The notes beneath the pieces were generated by a model. It saw only the letters and a list, made by a program, of their open reading frames with translations, had not been told where the DNA came from and did no database searches. Positions 19,225-29,407 of a stretch of 64,000 bases of DNA are shown here, one piece after another (position 1 is the stretch's first letter; every line of letters begins with the position of its first letter). The stretch covers positions 1,736,001 to 1,800,000 of the forward strand of contig CBDCEM010000003.1 in NCBI GenBank assembly GCA_965215825.1, read 5' to 3'. Origin of the DNA: JAWPMT01 sp965215825 (lineage in GTDB: Bacteria > Bacteroidota > Bacteroidia > Cytophagales > Cyclobacteriaceae). The translations under genes were made by a program, and so were the position numbers.

Positions 19225-20037
19225 TTAGTACTGGATGAGCGTGCCTTCACGTTTTCCTTTTTCTACAGCCCATTCGAAGAAGTACAGACTTAGTGGGAAG
19301 AAGATCAGGGTCATGCCGCAAATGATGTACAGGTTTTGGGAGATCATGGCCAAAGAATAGCCCTGCAGCATGGCAAGTCTAAGTGCATCCAATGCGTAGT
19401 AGATCGGAAATACATAAGATACGGTTTCCAACCATCCGGGCATCAGGGTAACAGGGAAATAAGCCCCACCAAGAATGGCACTGAGGTGGCTAAATACGAA
19501 GCCAAAGGGCTCACCTTTCTTGAAAATGATGGTACCGGCAGCGGCAAACATACCGAAGCTTATAAATGCTAATATGGAGAGTACGAAGGTTACCAGTGTC
19601 GCCAAGACGTTGATGTTTGAGAAACTGAAGCCCAGGAATAAACTTCCTACTGCGAAAATCAGGATCAATTGAACACCGGCTGAAAGGAAACTGTATAGGG
19701 CAGAGTTGAGGACGATGGCTTTGGGATTCGTTTGTGAGCTTAGGATGGCTTCCAGGCATCCGGCCATTTGTGCACGACGCATACTGTCTGAAAAAGTAGT
19801 GACTGCCAATTGAAAATACCGGGTAAAAGCTATGCCTATCAGAGCAAAAGGAAAGTAAGCTCCACCATACTTGATCAAAGTTTCCGCAGAACCTTCCTCT
19901 ACAAGTTTCCCTACGAAGAAAAAAGATACCAACGGTAGGATTGATCCGAACATTTGGATCACGAAACTTACTTTGTAGCTTGTTTCAATGATAAAATCCT
20001 TGACTATGAATGCTTTAGCTTTGTGCCAGAAGTTCAT
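19225..20037 (-). CDS. ABC-2 type transporter permease
   Basis: The 270-residue protein has six hydrophobic segments (for example VSFVIQMFGSILPLVSFFF, ALYSFLSAGVQLILIFAVG, LATLVTFVLSILAFISFGMF, ALRLAMLQGYSLAMIS) in the ABC-2 layout used by drug, glycolipid and polysaccharide exporters. Its start overlaps the end of the ATPase gene by 23 bp, so they form one transporter. It is the last gene of the minus-strand biosynthetic train. I infer that it exports the pathway product or an intermediate across the inner membrane. Confidence 0.85.
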   Translation of the reverse strand: MNFWHKAKAFIVKDFIIETSYKVSFVIQMFGSILPLVSFFFVGKLVEEGSAETLIKYGGAYFPFALIGIAFTRYFQLAVTTFSDSMRRAQMAGCLEAILSSQTNPKAIVLNSALYSFLSAGVQLILIFAVGSLFLGFSFSNINVLATLVTFVLSILAFISFGMFAAAGTIIFKKGEPFGFVFSHLSAILGGAYFPVTLMPGWLETVSYVFPIYYALDALRLAMLQGYSLAMISQNLYIICGMTLIFFPLSLYFFEWAVEKGKREGTLIQY

Positions 20038-20827
20038 AATAGCGCTGAGTTGGTTTACCCATGATCATTTCAAAGTAATAGTTTTGCAAACTGCCGTAGG
20101 AGCTTAGGACATCACTGATTGTTCCGAAATGTAGTATTTCACCAGCTTTCATGATCACAACCTTATTACACATTGCTACGGCTTCATCCAGGTCGTGTGT
20201 GGCAATGAGCAGGGTTCGATCAAGTTGCTGGTGGATCTTCATTTTGATGAGCGCTTTCACTTCTTCCTTCCCAATAGGGTCGAGGGTGCGGGTCGGTTCA
20301 TCAAGAATCAAAACCTCGGGATCCGAGAGTAGTCCTCTCGCAATAGCGAGCCGTTGTTTCATGCCTGATGAATATCCCGCAAAGTCCTTGTCCGCATGTT
20401 CCGTTAGCTGTACCAAATCGAGTATCTCATCGATTTTGTGATTGAGCTGCAGACCGAATAAGTTGTCGAGTTTACCAAAGAATTCCAGGTTTTGGCGCCC
20501 ACTAAGTCTCCAGTAAAAACTTCTTTCCTCATTTAGAACGAACCCGATGTTGTGACGGGCTTGTATGTTATGAGTAAGTGTGTGATACCCATTCACCATG
20601 ATTTCTCCGGAAGTTGGGTAGAGCAAACCGCCGATCAATTTCAGGAGCGTTGTTTTTCCGGCACCATTTGCCCCCAAAAAAGCGACTTTGTCTCCTTTTA
20701 TGATAGAAAGTGAACTGGCTTTTAATGCTGTGACTTTCCTTTTAGGCGCAAAAGGTCGGGTAAGCCATTCTTTGTAGCTTTTTGGGATGGGATAAGTCAT
20801 CACCACATCCCTGACATCAATGATCAT
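20015..20827 (-). CDS. ABC transporter ATP-binding protein
   Basis: Complete nucleotide-binding domain: Walker A GANGAGKTTLLKLI, signature YSSGMKQRLAIARG, Walker B VLILDEPTRTLDP, and the switch histidine in ATHDLDEAV. The C-terminal extension (to residue 270) is short and lacks a carbohydrate-binding domain of the Wzt type. It overlaps the permease downstream and lies 70 bp after the FtsX-like permease. It powers export by the ABC-2 permease encoded at 19225-20037. Confidence 0.9.
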   Translation of the reverse strand: MIIDVRDVVMTYPIPKSYKEWLTRPFAPKRKVTALKASSLSIIKGDKVAFLGANGAGKTTLLKLIGGLLYPTSGEIMVNGYHTLTHNIQARHNIGFVLNEERSFYWRLSGRQNLEFFGKLDNLFGLQLNHKIDEILDLVQLTEHADKDFAGYSSGMKQRLAIARGLLSDPEVLILDEPTRTLDPIGKEEVKALIKMKIHQQLDRTLLIATHDLDEAVAMCNKVVIMKAGEILHFGTISDVLSSYGSLQNYYFEMIMGKPTQRYYELLAQS

Positions 20828-20897
20828 AAAGGATTGGATAGTTGAATACCGGGAATCAAGAACGATTCCCGGTATTGAAGTTTTAAATCTGCCTCCG

Positions 20898-23324
20898 TTA
20901 TTCTGCCTTTAAGGCCTGAATAGGTTTTTTGCCCATTACAGAATATACATTTGATAAAATGGACAATACTGCAATCAATAAGATAAGCATGCCTCCAAGG
21001 AAAAAGGAGAACACGGGCATATTGATACTGTATGCATAGTTTTCCAGCCACTGGCTGATAATGAAATAGATAACCACCCAACCCAGTACTGTGGCGATGA
21101 CGGCAAATCGCAGGATGTCTTTGGAAAGAACAAAGATTACATTGAGATTGGTAGAGCCCAATACTTTCCTCATGGCGATCTCCTTTGTTCTGGCAGAAAT
21201 ATCGTTGTGCAAAATGCCATAGATTCCAAAGACACCAAGGATGATGGAAATGATTGCCAGGACCAACATGACTTTTGCGAAATACTTCTCCGAATCATAT
21301 TGTGTGGAGAAATGTTCGTTCAGGAAAAAGTACTCCAACCCTTCTCGCGTAGAATAGACACCTTCCCAGGCTTCTGTTACTGCATCGATTGCTCTTAGTG
21401 AGTTTGAGCCATATTTGACTGAAATGAATTGGTATTTTCCATCTTTCATGTAATTGTAAATAACAGGAGCTTGAGTTTTACGCATAGGGGTAGTGTGATA
21501 GTCGTCCATAATACCTATCACTTTTAATTTTTCTCCATAACGTGTAATACTGGAATTCAAAGCGTGTTCAGGATTCTTAAATCCTAGTAAGTACATGGCA
21601 CTTTTGTTCATGATTACACTACTGCTATCTGCCAGGCGGTCTTCTGAAAAACTCCTACCGGCCAGGATATCAATCTTATAAGAGTCTACAAAATGCGGAT
21701 CAATCCAGGAAGAACCAACGGATAAATCCGCATCTGTATGATCTGAGCCATATAATTCATTCCAGCTAAGGTCAATGGTTGGGACATCACTGGAGATACA
21801 AACGCTTTCTACTTGCGGGTAGGTCTCCAGTCGTTCTTTCAGAGTAATCAGATGCTGGACATGAGTGTCACTTGTTCGATCTTCAATCGGCTCTCTTAAT
21901 ATGACCGTGTTATCTATATCGGCACCCACTTCTTTGTTCAACATGAAACTGATTTGCTTATATACTGTAAAAGACCCAAGTGAGAGTGCGAGAATGGCTA
22001 CTAGCTGTGATATTATCAGAACACCTTTCAGTCTTTTGGTGAATTTGTTGGATACAAAGACATTTTTGGATCGCAGGGTATTTACCGGATTGATTTTAGC
22101 CATCACAACACCTGGAACTCCTGATGAGATCAGGGCACTGGAAAGCAGGAATAACACGATGGAGATCCAAATTATCGGATAGTTGAAGATGTAGTAGGAG
22201 AGGTCTAATCCAACCAGTTCATTGAAGGTTGGTAGAACCATTTGAGTTACCAGAACAGCAGCTACTGTTGCTGCAAAACTGACTAACAAGGCTTCATAAA
22301 AGTAACTTTTTACTGCACTAAGTTTACTTGAACCCATGATCTTCCTGATAGCAATGTCTCTTGTTCCAAGCGTGTACCGATGCATCGACAAATTCGTAAA
22401 GTTGAACCATGAGATGATGATGGTCAGTAAGCTCAACATCAATAATGAATCCACGGCTGCTTTACTTATTTTCCGACCCTCCAGACTATAGTTTAAGTGG
22501 GCCGATTCGAAATGAACTTTATCGATTGGCTGCAACAGATAGAAGAAGCTAAGTTCGGGCACACTTTTAGCGAACGCATGAATGTCGTCAAGCAGGACTT
22601 TATACCGTTCCTCAAAGGCCCGCGGCTCTGTTCCTTCCTTGAGTTTCAGGTAACTGTAATATCCATGCATGCCCCAATCTGTGCGACCTTGTTCCTGATC
22701 ATAAGCAGAGAAGTAGGTGTCCATGTTGATGAACATGTCAAATTTGACATGTGAGTTTTCAGGGACCTTACTTACCGCTGTAACTTCACATAAATATTCT
22801 GAATTGAGATTCTTAAATTTTAAGACTCTTCCTATGGGATTTTTATTGCCAAAATACTTCTTTGCGTAAGCTTCTGAGATGACAATTGTATTGGGCTCAG
22901 CTAACGGTTGCTTTCCGTCTCCCTTGGTAATCGGAAATGCAAAAAAATCGAAAAATGTCGGGTCTACAAATGCAACGGTACGCTCGACAAAAGATTTTCG
23001 ATTATAGGTTACAACATTTGAACCCGCATTGTTTCCAGGAGTTCGAATACGCACGGACTTTTCAACTTCCGGAAACGCTTTGTGAATCTCAGGAGCGACC
23101 GGAGCACTTAGAACAGCCATATTGTCCAGCGTTTCTTCACCTTTCAATATCGTGACATACATCCGGTAAATGCGATCGGAATCCTCGTGGAACGTATCGT
23201 AGGAGTATTCGAAGATTACATAATTGAGGATCAATAAAAAGGAAACCAGCCCTAAAAGAAGGCTTGCAAAATTTAGTGAGATATTGATCCAATGCTTTCC
23301 TATTCTTCTGAATAATAGCTTCAT
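20898..23324 (-). CDS. MacB/FtsX-like ABC transporter permease
   Basis: The 808-residue protein has two FtsX-type units. Each has one N-terminal helix, a large periplasmic domain (about 45-280 and 455-670) and three C-terminal helices. The hallmarks TRDIAIRKIMGSSKL and AKTKEIAMRKVLGS-like (ARTKEIAMRKVLGSTNL) are the cytoplasmic coupling helices. MacB-type permeases are mechanotransducers that move periplasmic substrates outward rather than crossing the inner membrane. No dedicated MacB ATPase lies next to it; the ATPase 70 bp downstream could serve it or only the ABC-2 permease. It starts 5 bp after the hydrolase gene, firmly within the train. Confidence 0.85.
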   Translation of the reverse strand: MKLLFRRIGKHWINISLNFASLLLGLVSFLLILNYVIFEYSYDTFHEDSDRIYRMYVTILKGEETLDNMAVLSAPVAPEIHKAFPEVEKSVRIRTPGNNAGSNVVTYNRKSFVERTVAFVDPTFFDFFAFPITKGDGKQPLAEPNTIVISEAYAKKYFGNKNPIGRVLKFKNLNSEYLCEVTAVSKVPENSHVKFDMFINMDTYFSAYDQEQGRTDWGMHGYYSYLKLKEGTEPRAFEERYKVLLDDIHAFAKSVPELSFFYLLQPIDKVHFESAHLNYSLEGRKISKAAVDSLLMLSLLTIIISWFNFTNLSMHRYTLGTRDIAIRKIMGSSKLSAVKSYFYEALLVSFAATVAAVLVTQMVLPTFNELVGLDLSYYIFNYPIIWISIVLFLLSSALISSGVPGVVMAKINPVNTLRSKNVFVSNKFTKRLKGVLIISQLVAILALSLGSFTVYKQISFMLNKEVGADIDNTVILREPIEDRTSDTHVQHLITLKERLETYPQVESVCISSDVPTIDLSWNELYGSDHTDADLSVGSSWIDPHFVDSYKIDILAGRSFSEDRLADSSSVIMNKSAMYLLGFKNPEHALNSSITRYGEKLKVIGIMDDYHTTPMRKTQAPVIYNYMKDGKYQFISVKYGSNSLRAIDAVTEAWEGVYSTREGLEYFFLNEHFSTQYDSEKYFAKVMLVLAIISIILGVFGIYGILHNDISARTKEIAMRKVLGSTNLNVIFVLSKDILRFAVIATVLGWVVIYFIISQWLENYAYSINMPVFSFFLGGMLILLIAVLSILSNVYSVMGKKPIQALKAE

Positions 23325-23329
23325 GGTTC

Positions 23330-24235
23330 TTAATGATAATGGTTCTTAATAGCGGGTTTTTCGGTCTGCGGTTGAGATACCAGTGTTATCTCATTTAACC
23401 ACGTTACGACAGCATCAAATAATTTCAGCTGACTGATTACGGTAGCAAAGTTGTGATCAGTATTAGCAAAATACATCATATTCGGATTATTTGCCCCGTG
23501 TTCCACCATTTTTTTATAATCCGCTGCAAATTTCATCTTAAATACCTCGTAACTGACACTTCCTTCGGAGTAAATCAATAACATTGGATGAGTTTTTGCC
23601 ATGGGAAATAGTGATTGTGACCTATGGATGTTACCTGATGTATGCTGCTTCTTTTCTGATTTTACCCTGAAGATTCGCTGCAAAACATGGAACAATTGGG
23701 TAGGGTTTTTTCGCAACAGCGATGGCCACTGACTAAGGTCAAAAAGCTTTTGTTTATAAAGCCGTTTTTCCAGTGATCTTTTCGCCTTTTCATTGATTTG
23801 TTTAATGTCTTCTCGGGGCAGTAAATAGGCATTGATCAGGATCGTTCCCAGGACTAGTGAGTTATTATTACTGGCCATTCGAAATGCCACATCCCCACCC
23901 GAACATAAACCCAGGAGGATGAATTTTCTGAGGCCAAATTGTTGTTTGATTTCCTCCAGCATGAATTCGGTTTCATTAACCTGGTAATCTTCGAAGGTAT
24001 ATTCATCGCTTTCCTCCTTATTTCCACCAACGCCTGAGAAGTCGAATCGAAAGGAGGGAAATCCTTCATGTTTGAGGCGTTCTGATAATTTAGCATAGAG
24101 CCGATTGGGTCCAGCCATGTTCACGATACCCGCATTCAGGAATACGATCCCGAACTTACTTTCTTGTACCCATTCCGATCCATTCATCAGACAGGTAGAT
24201 CCTGATGGGAATTTCACCAATTGTAAGCTGTTCAT
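23330..24235 (-). CDS. Alpha/beta-hydrolase, exosortase-associated hydrolase-1-like
   Basis: The 301-residue protein has an alpha/beta-hydrolase core: strand GIVFLNAGIV, RFDFSGVGGN, then the nucleophile elbow LLGLCSGGDVAF and a C-terminal His region (YFANTDHNFA, H around 276). In the elbow GxSxG is replaced by G-L-C-S-G, putting Cys in the nucleophile position. As I recall it, this resembles the GLCxxA elbow of exosortase-A-system hydrolase 1. Its start overlaps the stop of the PKS gene (ATGA, 24232-24235), so it is translationally coupled to it. It may release or transfer the acyl chain, acting as an unusual thioesterase; this is inference. Confidence 0.7.
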   Translation of the reverse strand: MNSLQLVKFPSGSTCLMNGSEWVQESKFGIVFLNAGIVNMAGPNRLYAKLSERLKHEGFPSFRFDFSGVGGNKEESDEYTFEDYQVNETEFMLEEIKQQFGLRKFILLGLCSGGDVAFRMASNNNSLVLGTILINAYLLPREDIKQINEKAKRSLEKRLYKQKLFDLSQWPSLLRKNPTQLFHVLQRIFRVKSEKKQHTSGNIHRSQSLFPMAKTHPMLLIYSEGSVSYEVFKMKFAADYKKMVEHGANNPNMMYFANTDHNFATVISQLKLFDAVVTWLNEITLVSQPQTEKPAIKNHYH

Positions 24236-27200
24236 GTAATTAGATCTTTATGCCATTGAGCGATTGTTTCAATGTCTTTTTCTGGTATGAATCCCTTTTC
24301 CGAAGCCAGTTTATTCCAGAAGGGAGGGCTTTTCGAAGCAATTAGATTTAGTCCATTCTTCTGATTTATTGTGCCGCAGTATTCTTCAGACAAAAGAAGG
24401 GTCAGGTTATTTCCATGTCGGGATGGGTCGAACACCAGATTCCTGATATTTTTTTGAAGTGATTGTGAGATCTGATAACTGTTGAATTCCAGGGTTTTGC
24501 GCCCCTTATTTAAACCTGTGGGATCGCCAAAAGATCCTTTTATGAATTGCTTTTGGTATTTATTGAGATCATTTAAATAGGGAATTCCATTGATGACGGG
24601 GTGCCATAATAATAGCTGGTCAATTTCCGCTTCCAATTGCTCGGCAAAAGAGTTGATCAGCGTTGCTCCCATTCGAAGACCGATAAGATGAACCTTTTCA
24701 CTCTGGAACTTGTCTTGAGTTTTTGAAATAATCTTCAAAAGATTTTGTAACCATTCCTCCAGGGTCAATTGTAAATGACTACCTTCCGAATTGCCCATTC
24801 CTGCAAAATCGAACCTCACAATGGGGCTGTGGAGGCTTGCCAAACGATCGCTTAAGCTGTTAAGCGCCCTGTCTGCAATGATCTCTTCCTGAAATACTGG
24901 TGGACAAAGTATGATGGGCTGATTTTTAACCTGCGTACTTGTGTACCAGGTGCCAAATATTGCATTGGAGTGAGAATTGACTAAGAAGTTTTCGGTATTT
25001 ACCTGTACGACCTCTTCATTTGATTCTGTCGAGAGAAAAGAAACCAGTGCTTCTATCGATGAGTGTTCATAGAACTCGGACAAGGTCAGGGGCAACTTGA
25101 GTTTCTTTTTAATTCTAGAAAGGAGAACCACTGCTTTGAGTGAATCTCCACCCAGGTCATTGAATTTTGCAGCCGTATCCAATTGTTCAACCCCGAAAAA
25201 ACTTTTATAAAGCCCGGTCAACTTGTCACTAAGTTCGACCTTGGAAAACTTTGTAGGACCCTCATCATGGCTTAATTCCTGAAGGGCTTTTTGCTCGTTA
25301 CTTGTAGTAATGAAGTTGATGAGGTCTACGGGACTGATTAAGGTGTGGGAGTGAGAGGAGGATACGATCCTTTTGAAAAGCTCAATACCTACATCCGGAG
25401 ATATTCCATGTAAAACTTTGGCGTTGATCTGTTGCGCGTCTTGCAAATCGTTTTTCTTTTTTACGGAATCGAATGCCATTCCCACATCCAGCCAGTCGCA
25501 CCAATTGATGGTTTTTTCGATACTTCGGCCTGATGCGCAGGAGTCGAGGTATTCATTGGCTGTGTTATAAGCCATTTGACCGAATTTCTTCCTGTACACC
25601 TGATTGCCAATGGAAGAAAAATTGATGAAGAAATCAAGCGATAAATGAGCTGTGAGATCTTTCAGTACTAAGTGGCCGTGAATTTTAGGAGTCAGGATTT
25701 CATGGATGCTCTTATTGTCCCTGTTAGCCAGGATACCTCCGAAATCAGCTCTTCCCGCAGTGTGAATGACTCCATGAATCTCGCCCCATTCATTTAATAA
25801 GTCAGCAATTGCTAATTTCATTTGCGAGTGATTGGCAATGTCTACCTCATAAGGTTTTACTTCTCCACCCAGTTCTCTAAGCGTTCGGATTAGTGCTACT
25901 TTTCTTCGCTCATTTTCATTCAGTGGATTTTTCCATTGATCCTCTGATGGAATCGAACTGGAGGAAAACAGCGCGACCTTTGCCTGAAAATGTTTAACCA
26001 GATACGTACTGATCGAACTGCCCATGCCGCCAAATCCTCCAGTTACTAAGTATACACCCTTCTTTCGAAAGTGAGCTTGATTAGAAGTGACCTTCACTGG
26101 TTGATAATCGTTTTCCCAGAATGTATCACCGCGAAGCGCAACCACCTTCATACGGGGCTGGTGTCCACTTTTGATGTAGCTTAAGATGTTCTCTGAAACA
26201 GCTTTTTTATCTCTTTTCCTCTCTTCCGAATTGAACTCGATGAGCCTGGTATTGAGCCTTTCGAATTCAAGCGGAGCAATCTTAACGGGACCTGCCAGGG
26301 TTGATTTCAAAGGTGAGATCAATTCCCGGCCTAACACTGCAAACGCATCGTTAGTAAGCACGTCGAGAGCTACCTCCTTTTTTAATTGGGGCCCAAACGC
26401 TCTGATGAAATTCAATAGGGAATAATACCACTCGTTGAGTGAGTTGTCGACATTTTGAATTGTTACATTGGATATTTTAGAAGTGATACTCAAACCGTGA
26501 ATGACGTGGTGCGGAATAAGATCTGTGGCTTTTAGTGCTCTGAATAACTCATCGTACTGGGCGGCATCTCCAAAATCCATTTGGTAGGAGTGTTTGCTGC
26601 CTTTAAAGTACTTACCAGGTTGTACCACGACCAACTTGCATATACTCTTTAGTTTTTTAACCAAAAAATGACTGGAAGAAGTAGCCAGTAGCAAACAGTT
26701 CTTCCCTGTCAGTTGATCAGAGTTGCCAAAGAGAATGCTCCTCCAATAGGGTGCATAAGTCAATTCTTCGGAAGACCTTGTTACAGCATCCGATATCGGT
26801 TTTCCGATTGGGAGCCAGAAGTTTTTATGATCGAATGAGTAGCCTGGTAATCTGATTTTGGTAGCGTTCGGACTCATCACTCGTCCCAGATCTATTGACA
26901 CGCCATGTTCCCAAATTTTGCCGAGACCTTCATAGAAGTGCTTTAATGGTTCCGGTTCTTTCGCATTAGGTGGAACCAAATTAGTAATCGGCTGATCGGT
27001 CATTGTCTGACTGGCAAGATAGGATAGAGCACTGCCCGGGCCCACCTCGATGAGAACGGCATTTGCCTCATTGAGTAACCGAATACCGTCAAGAAACCGT
27101 ACTGGATTGGCTATGTGTCTTTTCCAGTAGTCTGCAGAGATGTCATTTGCTTGAATCCATCCGCCAGAAAGATTTGATACAAACGGAACCTTGGGTTCAT

Positions 27201-29406
27201 CATATGTGTAATCAGAAATTCCTGATTCAAATTCCTCCAACATGCCTTGCATCATGGGCGAATGATAGGCGTGCGAAGTTTGAAGTCGGCGATGTTTGAT
27301 TTTTAGTGCTGTCAGCTTTTCTTCCAGGGTGTCAACGGCGAGAGTCTCCCCGGAGATCACGTAATTAGCTTCACTATTAATAGCTGCAATACACAGGTTG
27401 TCAGGGAGTTCTTCAAGAAATTTTCTTTCTCCATTAAGTGAGATCGAAACCATTGACCCTCGCGGCATTTTTTGCATCAACTGAGAGCGGATCAACACCA
27501 GTTTGAGAGATGACCGAAGCGTCATGGCACCAGCGATACACGCAGCGGTAACTTCTCCAAGGCTATGACCGATCATTGCATCAGGAACAACTCCTAGTTC
27601 TGCAAGTACTTTCGTTAAAGCATACTCCACTGAGAAGATCAGAGGTTGGGCGTATTGGGTTTCATGGATACGATTTTCGATTTCACCTTCCGGAAATAGG
27701 ATACTTTTGAAATCAATCCCAGATAATTCCTGAAGGAAGTCGAGACATGAATCCAGGTTCGTTTTGTACGTGGTGTTGCTTTGGTACAGTTCACGCGTCA
27801 TGTTCGTGTATTGTGACCCTTGTCCTGGGAAGAGGAAGAAGATTTTAGGATTTTTCAACGCGAGCGTCGGCTCTTCCGACTCTAGTAGTCTTGAGGCCAG
27901 GATATCACTACTTTTTGCAACCACCGCTGAACGATATTCAAATTGAGGTCTTTTGAGCCATGATGTAATTGCCAGGTCATCAATGTTAATTCGATTTTTC
28001 AGGTAAGCGGCCAGTTCTGTTTCGTACTGAATTAAGGATTGCTGTGATTTGGCTGTGTTTGTAAGTATCGCGTAAGGAGCAGAATGGACAATTTTATCCT
28101 TGGGGTCCGGTTTTGACGCTTCCTCCAGAACCAAATGCGCATTTGTGCCTCCAATTCCAAACGAGCTTACTCCTGCCCGAAAAGGATGATTGGACTCGGA
28201 AAAGGGGGTTAATTTCGATGAGATGTAAAATGGAGAGCCTTCTAGTAGAATGGCAGGGTTCAGTTCGCTGAAATTGATTTGTGGACAAATCTTGCGATGG
28301 TACAAAACCAACACAGCTTTGATGAATCCCGCTACTCCGGCGGCGGCATCCAGATGCCCCATATTTGCTTTTACTGACCCCAGGGCACAATGTGCGTTCA
28401 CAGACTTGAAAACTTGTTTTAAGCCGTCGATTTCAATTGGATCTCCCAGTTTGGTGCCAGTCCCGTGCGTTTCTATGTAAGCAATACTTTCCGGGGAAAC
28501 TTCCGCAATGTCCAGGGCTTCCTCAATGACTTGTTTTTGTCCAGTGATACTTGGTGCCGTGTACCCGATCTTTTCTGAGCCATCATTGTTCAAAGCTGAC
28601 CCTTTTATCATGCCGTAAATCTCGTCGCCATCAGCTAAGGCATCTTCCAGTCGCTTCAGAAGGACCATACCACATCCATTGCCATTGACAAACCCAGAGG
28701 CTTCTTTATCAAATACCCGGCAATGCCCTTCTTTTGATTTTACACCACCTTCCGTATGAATGTGTCCATAATTCTGAGGGACTTCCACTTTAGACCCACC
28801 ACTTAGGGCCATGTCGCACTCTCCGTTCAGTAGCGACTGACAAGCATAATGGATGGCCACCAATGAACTGGAACATGCCGTTTGAACTACCGATGCAGGC
28901 CCGGTAAGGTTAAACAAGTAAGATATCCTCGTTGCTAAAAAGTTAACGCTGTTGCCTATTTCAATTTGGAAGTCGCCTACTTCTTCGATCTTATCTGGAT
29001 TGGAAAGTACATTTTTCAAGTAATACTTATTGTTTCCGCCGCTGACGAAAACCCCGCAATTCATAGCTTTGTGTTCAGGAGCATAACCTCCATCTTCCAT
29101 GGCATGCCAGGCACATTCCAAAAGTAGCCTTTGCTGCGGGTCCATCGTCATGGCATCACTTTCGGCAATATTGAAAAATGAAGCATCGAAGTGTCCTGGA
29201 TGATCGATGATGGCTTCTGCTGCTACGTATCCAGGGTCACTCTTCATTGTAGTATCAACCCCAAATGATTCGAGATCTTCTTCTGAAAAATGAGTGATCA
29301 ACTCATCACCTGCACATAAATGTTCCCAGAACTCCCAAATATTTCGGGATTTAGGGAAGCGGCAGGCCATTCCCACAACGGCGATTTCCATTCCTGTCAT
29401 CTTCAT
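24232..29406 (-). CDS. Modular type I polyketide synthase KS-AT-KR-ACP-hydrolase
   Basis: The 1724-residue protein has an intact ketosynthase (about 5-430) with C178 in TACSSSLVA, H314 in ETHGTGT and H351 in NMGHLDAAAG. The acyltransferase (about 530-830) has S615 in GHSLGE and SHAYHS near the specificity site, closer to the malonyl HAFH than the methylmalonyl YASH type. The ketoreductase (about 1108-1290) has TGGFGGMG and YNTANEYLD. The ACP (about 1390-1460) has S1422 in GGDSLKA. There is no DH or ER, so it adds one beta-hydroxyacyl unit. The C-terminal 250 residues are an alpha/beta-hydrolase whose elbow reads GLRMG, with R1578 where the Ser nucleophile should be. It follows the NRPS by 1 bp. 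Confidence 0.92.
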   Translation of the reverse strand: MKMTGMEIAVVGMACRFPKSRNIWEFWEHLCAGDELITHFSEEDLESFGVDTTMKSDPGYVAAEAIIDHPGHFDASFFNIAESDAMTMDPQQRLLLECAWHAMEDGGYAPEHKAMNCGVFVSGGNNKYYLKNVLSNPDKIEEVGDFQIEIGNSVNFLATRISYLFNLTGPASVVQTACSSSLVAIHYACQSLLNGECDMALSGGSKVEVPQNYGHIHTEGGVKSKEGHCRVFDKEASGFVNGNGCGMVLLKRLEDALADGDEIYGMIKGSALNNDGSEKIGYTAPSITGQKQVIEEALDIAEVSPESIAYIETHGTGTKLGDPIEIDGLKQVFKSVNAHCALGSVKANMGHLDAAAGVAGFIKAVLVLYHRKICPQINFSELNPAILLEGSPFYISSKLTPFSESNHPFRAGVSSFGIGGTNAHLVLEEASKPDPKDKIVHSAPYAILTNTAKSQQSLIQYETELAAYLKNRINIDDLAITSWLKRPQFEYRSAVVAKSSDILASRLLESEEPTLALKNPKIFFLFPGQGSQYTNMTRELYQSNTTYKTNLDSCLDFLQELSGIDFKSILFPEGEIENRIHETQYAQPLIFSVEYALTKVLAELGVVPDAMIGHSLGEVTAACIAGAMTLRSSLKLVLIRSQLMQKMPRGSMVSISLNGERKFLEELPDNLCIAAINSEANYVISGETLAVDTLEEKLTALKIKHRRLQTSHAYHSPMMQGMLEEFESGISDYTYDEPKVPFVSNLSGGWIQANDISADYWKRHIANPVRFLDGIRLLNEANAVLIEVGPGSALSYLASQTMTDQPITNLVPPNAKEPEPLKHFYEGLGKIWEHGVSIDLGRVMSPNATKIRLPGYSFDHKNFWLPIGKPISDAVTRSSEELTYAPYWRSILFGNSDQLTGKNCLLLATSSSHFLVKKLKSICKLVVVQPGKYFKGSKHSYQMDFGDAAQYDELFRALKATDLIPHHVIHGLSITSKISNVTIQNVDNSLNEWYYSLLNFIRAFGPQLKKEVALDVLTNDAFAVLGRELISPLKSTLAGPVKIAPLEFERLNTRLIEFNSEERKRDKKAVSENILSYIKSGHQPRMKVVALRGDTFWENDYQPVKVTSNQAHFRKKGVYLVTGGFGGMGSSISTYLVKHFQAKVALFSSSSIPSEDQWKNPLNENERRKVALIRTLRELGGEVKPYEVDIANHSQMKLAIADLLNEWGEIHGVIHTAGRADFGGILANRDNKSIHEILTPKIHGHLVLKDLTAHLSLDFFINFSSIGNQVYRKKFGQMAYNTANEYLDSCASGRSIEKTINWCDWLDVGMAFDSVKKKNDLQDAQQINAKVLHGISPDVGIELFKRIVSSSHSHTLISPVDLINFITTSNEQKALQELSHDEGPTKFSKVELSDKLTGLYKSFFGVEQLDTAAKFNDLGGDSLKAVVLLSRIKKKLKLPLTLSEFYEHSSIEALVSFLSTESNEEVVQVNTENFLVNSHSNAIFGTWYTSTQVKNQPIILCPPVFQEEIIADRALNSLSDRLASLHSPIVRFDFAGMGNSEGSHLQLTLEEWLQNLLKIISKTQDKFQSEKVHLIGLRMGATLINSFAEQLEAEIDQLLLWHPVINGIPYLNDLNKYQKQFIKGSFGDPTGLNKGRKTLEFNSYQISQSLQKNIRNLVFDPSRHGNNLTLLLSEEYCGTINQKNGLNLIASKSPPFWNKLASEKGFIPEKDIETIAQWHKDLIT

Positions 29407-29407
29407 C

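Noticed and set aside
20824..21081. 85-codon minus-strand frame between the ATPase and the MacB-like permease
   Set aside because: It overlaps the C-terminus of the permease in another frame and has no independent support.
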